DNA of 64,000 nucleotides from NCBI RefSeq assembly GCF_002074055.1, contig NZ_CP014619.1, positions 124,001-188,000 of the forward strand, given 5' to 3'. This document shows, one piece after another, positions 60,936 to 64,000 of the stretch. The position numbers and the translations under genes are program-made. Position 1 is the stretch's first letter. Every line of letters begins with the position of its first letter. The notes under the pieces are model-generated. The model did no database searches. It saw only the letters and a list, made by a program, of their open reading frames with translations, and was not told the DNA's origin. The stretch is from Frondihabitans sp. 762G35. GTDB lineage: Bacteria; Actinomycetota; Actinomycetes; Actinomycetales; Microbacteriaceae.

Positions 60936-62446
60936 TCGGCCATCACCCACTCGGGCGCCTCGACGCGACCGGAGAACCGCAGGCCGTCGCCGCGGAGCCG
61001 GCCGAGCCGGAACAGCTTCACGTCGAGCGGGTAGTTCTGGTGCAGGCGCCAGGGTGCCTCGGCGCCCTGCTTCGGCATGAGGTGGATGCCGCGGCGGATG
61101 TAGCCGGACGACAGGTCGATCAGCGGCGTGCGCTCGCCGACGTCCCGCGGCGGCACCGGCACGACGGTGGTCTGCTTCGTGCGGTCGAGGTGGCGCAGCA
61201 GGCGTTCGACGTAGTGGACCACGAGGTCGATCTTCAGGGTCCAGGAGGCGTTGGTGTAGCCGATCGCGAAGGCGAGGTTCGGCACGCCCTCGAGCATCAT
61301 GCCCTTGTAGGTCACGCGCTCGGCGGGGTCGATCGCCGTTCCGTCCACGCTGAGCGCCATGCCGCCGAAGAGGAGCAGGTTGAGCCCCGTGGCCGTGACG
61401 ATCACGTCGGCGTCGAGCTCCTCGCCCGAGGTGAGCCGGATGCCGCGCTCGGTGAAGGTGTCGATCGTGTCGGTGGCGACGTCGGCGCGCCCGTCGCGGA
61501 TCGCGGTGAACAGATCGCCGTTCGGGACGATGCAGAGCCGTTCGTCCCACGGGTCGTACTTCGGCTGGAAGTGCTTCGCGATGTCGAAGTCGTCGGGGAG
61601 GCGCTTCCGCGCCTGGGACCGCAGGATGCCCTTCATCCGCTCCGGGGACCGCCGACTGATCCGGTAGCTCACCAGAGACTGCGTGATGCCCTTCCAGCGG
61701 GAGACCGCGGCGGCGGCGCGCTTCGGCACGTGGCGGGCCAGGAGGCGGTCGAATCCGTCGTCGACGGACGGCAGCACGGCGATGTAGCCGGGGGAGCGCT
61801 GGAGCATCGTGACCCGCTCCGCCTTCTCGGCGAGCGTCGGCACGAGGGTCACGGCCGTGGCGCCGCTCCCGATCACGACGACCCGCTTGCCCGCGTAGTC
61901 GAGATCGGCCGGCCAGTGCTGCGGGTGCACGACGCGCCCCTCGAAGCGCTCCTCGCCGGGGAACGACGGGGTGAAGCCCTCGTCGTAGCGGTAGTAGCCG
62001 GTGCCGAGGAACAGGAACGAGCAGGTGTAGGTCGCCGCGCCCTCGGGACCGCGGTCGACCGTGACCGTCCAGCGGGCGTCCGCGGTCGACCAGTCGGCCG
62101 CGACGACGCGCTGCCGATAGCGGATCAGGCGGTCGACGCCGTACTGGCGGGCCGTCTCCCGCACGTAGTCGAGGATCGACGCGCCGGGGGCGATCGTGGT
62201 CGAGGAGTCCCACGGCCGGAACGAGTAGCCGAGCGTGAACATGTCGCTGTCGGACCGGACGCCGGGGTACCGGAAGAGATCCCAGGTGCCGCCGCTCGCC
62301 TCGCGCGACTCCAGGACCGCGACGGTCTTCCGGGGGAAGTCCTTGACGAGGCGACAGGCCGCTCCGATCCCGGAGAGGCCGGCTCCGACGATGAGGACGT
62401 CGACGTGTTCGGTCCGTTCGGCGACGGACGGGGCTCCTGCGCTCAT
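60932..62446 (-). CDS. Flavin-binding Baeyer-Villiger monooxygenase (EthA-like)
   Basis: A 504-residue FAD/NADPH enzyme that oxidises ketones to esters. The FAD motif is LIVGAGLSGIGAACRL near residue 20, the Baeyer-Villiger fingerprint is FEGRVVHPQHWP (FxGxxxHxxxWP), and the second dinucleotide motif is VVVIGSGATAVTLVP. FRYPGVRSDSDM is also typical. It resembles mycobacterial EthA in layout: a divergent TetR gene lies 95 bases away. A ribosome site (AAAGGAG) precedes the ATG. Confidence 0.92.
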   Translation of the reverse strand: MSAGAPSVAERTEHVDVLIVGAGLSGIGAACRLVKDFPRKTVAVLESREASGGTWDLFRYPGVRSDSDMFTLGYSFRPWDSSTTIAPGASILDYVRETARQYGVDRLIRYRQRVVAADWSTADARWTVTVDRGPEGAATYTCSFLFLGTGYYRYDEGFTPSFPGEERFEGRVVHPQHWPADLDYAGKRVVVIGSGATAVTLVPTLAEKAERVTMLQRSPGYIAVLPSVDDGFDRLLARHVPKRAAAAVSRWKGITQSLVSYRISRRSPERMKGILRSQARKRLPDDFDIAKHFQPKYDPWDERLCIVPNGDLFTAIRDGRADVATDTIDTFTERGIRLTSGEELDADVIVTATGLNLLLFGGMALSVDGTAIDPAERVTYKGMMLEGVPNLAFAIGYTNASWTLKIDLVVHYVERLLRHLDRTKQTTVVPVPPRDVGERTPLIDLSSGYIRRGIHLMPKQGAEAPWRLHQNYPLDVKLFRLGRLRGDGLRFSGRVEAPEWVMAE

Positions 62447-62476
62447 GAGTGCTCCTTTGCAGTCGGAAGGAGTCTA

Positions 62477-62511
62477 TCGACACCGTGTCGAGTGGATCAA
62501 CACCCTGTTGA
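62477..62511. promoter_or_regulatory. Two tandem 15-bp palindromes between monooxygenase and TetR genes
   Basis: TCGACACCGTGTCGA (62477-62491) and TCAACACCCTGTTGA (62497-62511) start 20 bp apart, two helical turns, so two repressor dimers could bind the same face. The GTGTCGA and GTTGA half-sites recall those of the mycobacterial EthR operator (from memory). Confidence 0.7.
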
Positions 62512-62541
62512 GCAAAGCACCCGGCCCGCTAGGATCGCCGC

Positions 62542-63321
62542 ATGACCGACGCCGCCGCCCCGCAGCGCGGGAGACGCGCCGCCCGCGTCACCGGCGACGA
62601 CCGGCAGCTCGCGATCCTCGCGACGGCGGAGCGGCTGCTCGACGACCGCGAGTTCCGCGACATCACCATCGACGACCTCGCTCGCGGCGCCGGGATCTCC
62701 CGGCCCACCTTCTACTTCTACTTCGCCTCCAAGGAGGCGGTGCTGCTCACCCTCCTCGACCGGGTCGCCCGCGAGGCCGGCACGCGCACCGCCCACGTCT
62801 TCGACCGCCTCGGCGACGAACCCGGTGCCTCGTGGCGCCGCGGGATCGAGGCGTTCGCCGAGACGTTCAGCGCCCACCGCGGCGTGACGGTCGCCGCCGT
62901 CGCGGCCCGCGCGGAGGCCCCCGAGCTCGCGACGCAGTGGTCGCGGCTGCTCGGTCGCTGGATCGACGCGACGGCCCGCGGGATCGAGGCCGAGCGCGTC
63001 CGCGGCGCCTCCCCGAGCGGCCCGGACGCCCCCGCGCCGCACCGCCTCGCGACGAGCCTCAACCTGCTCAACGAGCGCGTGATCCTGCTGGCCCTCACCG
63101 AACCGGAGGCCACAGGTCCGCTGTCGGAAGCCGTCGACACCCTGCTGCACGTCTGGCTGACGAGCATCTACGGTCGCGTGGCTGTGGACGGCGCTCAGGA
63201 GGGTGCGCCACACTCGGGGGCATGTCGAGAATCGTCCGCCCCAAGAGAGGCCGCGTCATCGCCGGCGTCTGCGCCGCCATCGCCGACCGACTCGGCTGGA
63301 AGCGGTTCATCGTCCGACTGA
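62542..63321 (+). CDS. TetR/EthR-family transcriptional repressor
   Basis: A TetR regulator, 259 residues as read. The helix-turn-helix at about 45-70 (ITIDDLARGAGISRPTFYFYFASKEAVL, positions 39-66) is of the EthR subgroup, and the C-terminal ligand domain ends near residue 215. The last about 40 residues are Ser/Ala-rich and overlap the pspC gene out of frame by 100 bases, so the natural stop may have been lost. TAGGAT (62530-62535) lies six bases before the ATG. It probably represses itself and the monooxygenase operon. Confidence 0.85.
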   Translation: MTDAAAPQRGRRAARVTGDDRQLAILATAERLLDDREFRDITIDDLARGAGISRPTFYFYFASKEAVLLTLLDRVAREAGTRTAHVFDRLGDEPGASWRRGIEAFAETFSAHRGVTVAAVAARAEAPELATQWSRLLGRWIDATARGIEAERVRGASPSGPDAPAPHRLATSLNLLNERVILLALTEPEATGPLSEAVDTLLHVWLTSIYGRVAVDGAQEGAPHSGACRESSAPREAASSPASAPPSPTDSAGSGSSSD

Positions 63322-63404
63322 TCTTCCTGCTGTCGATCGTGCTGCCGGGGCCGCAGGTGCTCCTCTACATCGTGCTGTGGATCGTCTTCCCGAAGCAGCG
63401 CTAG
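63222..63404 (+). CDS. PspC-domain membrane protein
   Basis: A 60-residue PspC-type protein: a basic N terminus with GRVIAGVCAAIADRLGWKRFIVR and one long hydrophobic segment (LIFLLSIVLPGPQVLLYIVLW, residues about 34-54) then FPKQR. PspC domains take part in envelope-stress responses. Its start lies within the 3' end of the TetR frame. Confidence 0.85.
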   Translation: MSRIVRPKRGRVIAGVCAAIADRLGWKRFIVRLIFLLSIVLPGPQVLLYIVLWIVFPKQR

Positions 63405-63409
63405 CGGCG

Positions 63410-64000
63410 GTGCCGCCGAGACGACGACCTCGACGCCGGGCCGCGGCCGTGGCGGTGCTGGTGCTGGCGGGGGTCGCGGGCTCGACTCTCCTCGCTCATC
63501 CGGCCTCGGCGCCGAGCCCGGCGCCCGCGGCCGCGGCTCGACCCGCCCCGACCGGGGAGTCGCTCCTCGGGCTCGACGTCAGCGCCTACCAGCACGGGGT
63601 CGACTGGCACCGGGTGAAGGCGCTGGGCGCTCGCTTCGCCTACGTCAAGGCGACGGAGGGGACGACCTACACGAGCGCCCGCTTCCGGTCGCAGTACTCC
63701 CAGGCCGCCCGGGTCGGCGTGCCCCGCGGCGCCTTCCACTTCGCCAAGCCGAACGAGTCCGGAGGCGAGAAGCAGGCCGCGTACTTCGTGAAGGCCCTCG
63801 AGGGGCTCGGCGGCGGCCGGGTCGACGGCACGGCGACGTTGCCGCCGCTGCTCGACCTCGAGTACGACCCGTACGTGAGGACCGACGGCACCGACTCCTG
63901 CTGGGGTCTGACGCCTGAGGAGATGACCGCGTGGGTGTCGCGGTTCAGCGACACGGTCGTCGCGCTGACCGGCCGGGTGCCCCTCCTCTACACGACCGCC
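63410..64000 (+). CDS. Secreted GH25 lysozyme (muramidase), cut by the window end
   Basis: The first 197 residues of an exported glycoside hydrolase. A basic, Arg-rich N terminus and a hydrophobic stretch (VAVLVLAGVAGSTLL) form a signal peptide. The GH25 barrel begins at GLDVSAYQHGVDW, with RFAYVKATEGTTY, RGAFHFAKPNES and the catalytic PLLDLEYD. It would cut the MurNAc-GlcNAc bond of peptidoglycan. The GTG start lies five bases after the pspC stop; the C terminus is outside the window. Confidence 0.85.
   Translation, partial: MPPRRRPRRRAAAVAVLVLAGVAGSTLLAHPASAPSPAPAAAARPAPTGESLLGLDVSAYQHGVDWHRVKALGARFAYVKATEGTTYTSARFRSQYSQAARVGVPRGAFHFAKPNESGGEKQAAYFVKALEGLGGGRVDGTATLPPLLDLEYDPYVRTDGTDSCWGLTPEEMTAWVSRFSDTVVALTGRVPLLYTTA

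Overview
The window is high-G+C, densely coded DNA from an actinobacterium, most likely a member of Microbacteriaceae. The reasons are the conserved run tilS-hpt-ftsH-folP-folB-folK-DUF3180-PH-PH-DUF2520-lysS, the many GTG starts with 4-base GTGA/ATGA overlaps, an LAxTG-type cell-wall sorting signal, and many -10 boxes only 6-8 bases before start codons (leaderless mRNAs). No insertion sequence, prophage or CRISPR array was seen. Genus cannot be fixed from sequence reading alone.

Layout. 0-2.4 kb: two tandem GntR regulators and an AlkA-like DNA glycosylase. 2.4-9.3 kb: amino-acid catabolism, with a MarR regulator divergent from a PutA-type proline/P5C dehydrogenase, then an Lrp regulator divergent from a guanidino-modifying enzyme plus ornithine aminotransferase; together they could carry arginine to glutamate. 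9.4-9.8 kb: tRNA-Glu, tRNA-Asp and tRNA-Phe on the minus strand. 10-13 kb: two related secreted coiled-coil cell-wall hydrolases (M23 and NlpC/P60). 13-25 kb: housekeeping block (ppa, tilS, hpt, ftsH, folate genes, PH-domain membrane proteins, lysS). 25.6-26.7 kb: a group-2-like sigma factor. 26.7-29.1 kb: an odd locus with two 54-bp palindromic repeats, two DnaA-box-like sites and a DUF559 gene with no stop codon of its own that runs over convergent NAD kinase. 29-36 kb: clpC, an N-acetylglutamate synthase-type acetyltransferase, a frameshifted membrane-protein gene, an SseB-like gene, radA, an SGNH hydrolase and tRNA-Ser. 36-42 kb: katG, CsbD, a Fic protein and small unknown genes.

42-46 kb is a retinal/rhodopsin operon: a proton-pumping rhodopsin, then lycopene cyclase, then a Blh carotene dioxygenase. 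A MarR regulator is divergent from it. The lycopene cyclase has no ATG, GTG or TTG that keeps its FAD-binding motif; the only candidate start seen is a CTG overlapping the rhodopsin stop. 46-51 kb: an XRE-cupin regulator divergent from ureohydrolase-amidase-NCS1 permease, perhaps for guanidinobutyramide/guanidinobutyrate use. 50.9-56.6 kb: one 1922-residue cell-wall-anchored protein with about 16 Ig/cadherin-like repeats. 57-64 kb: small unknown genes, a possible small RNA, TetR plus alpha/beta hydrolase, an aldo/keto reductase, an EthA/EthR-like Baeyer-Villiger monooxygenase and repressor pair with a partner hydrolase, PspC, and the start of a GH25 lysozyme cut by the window edge.
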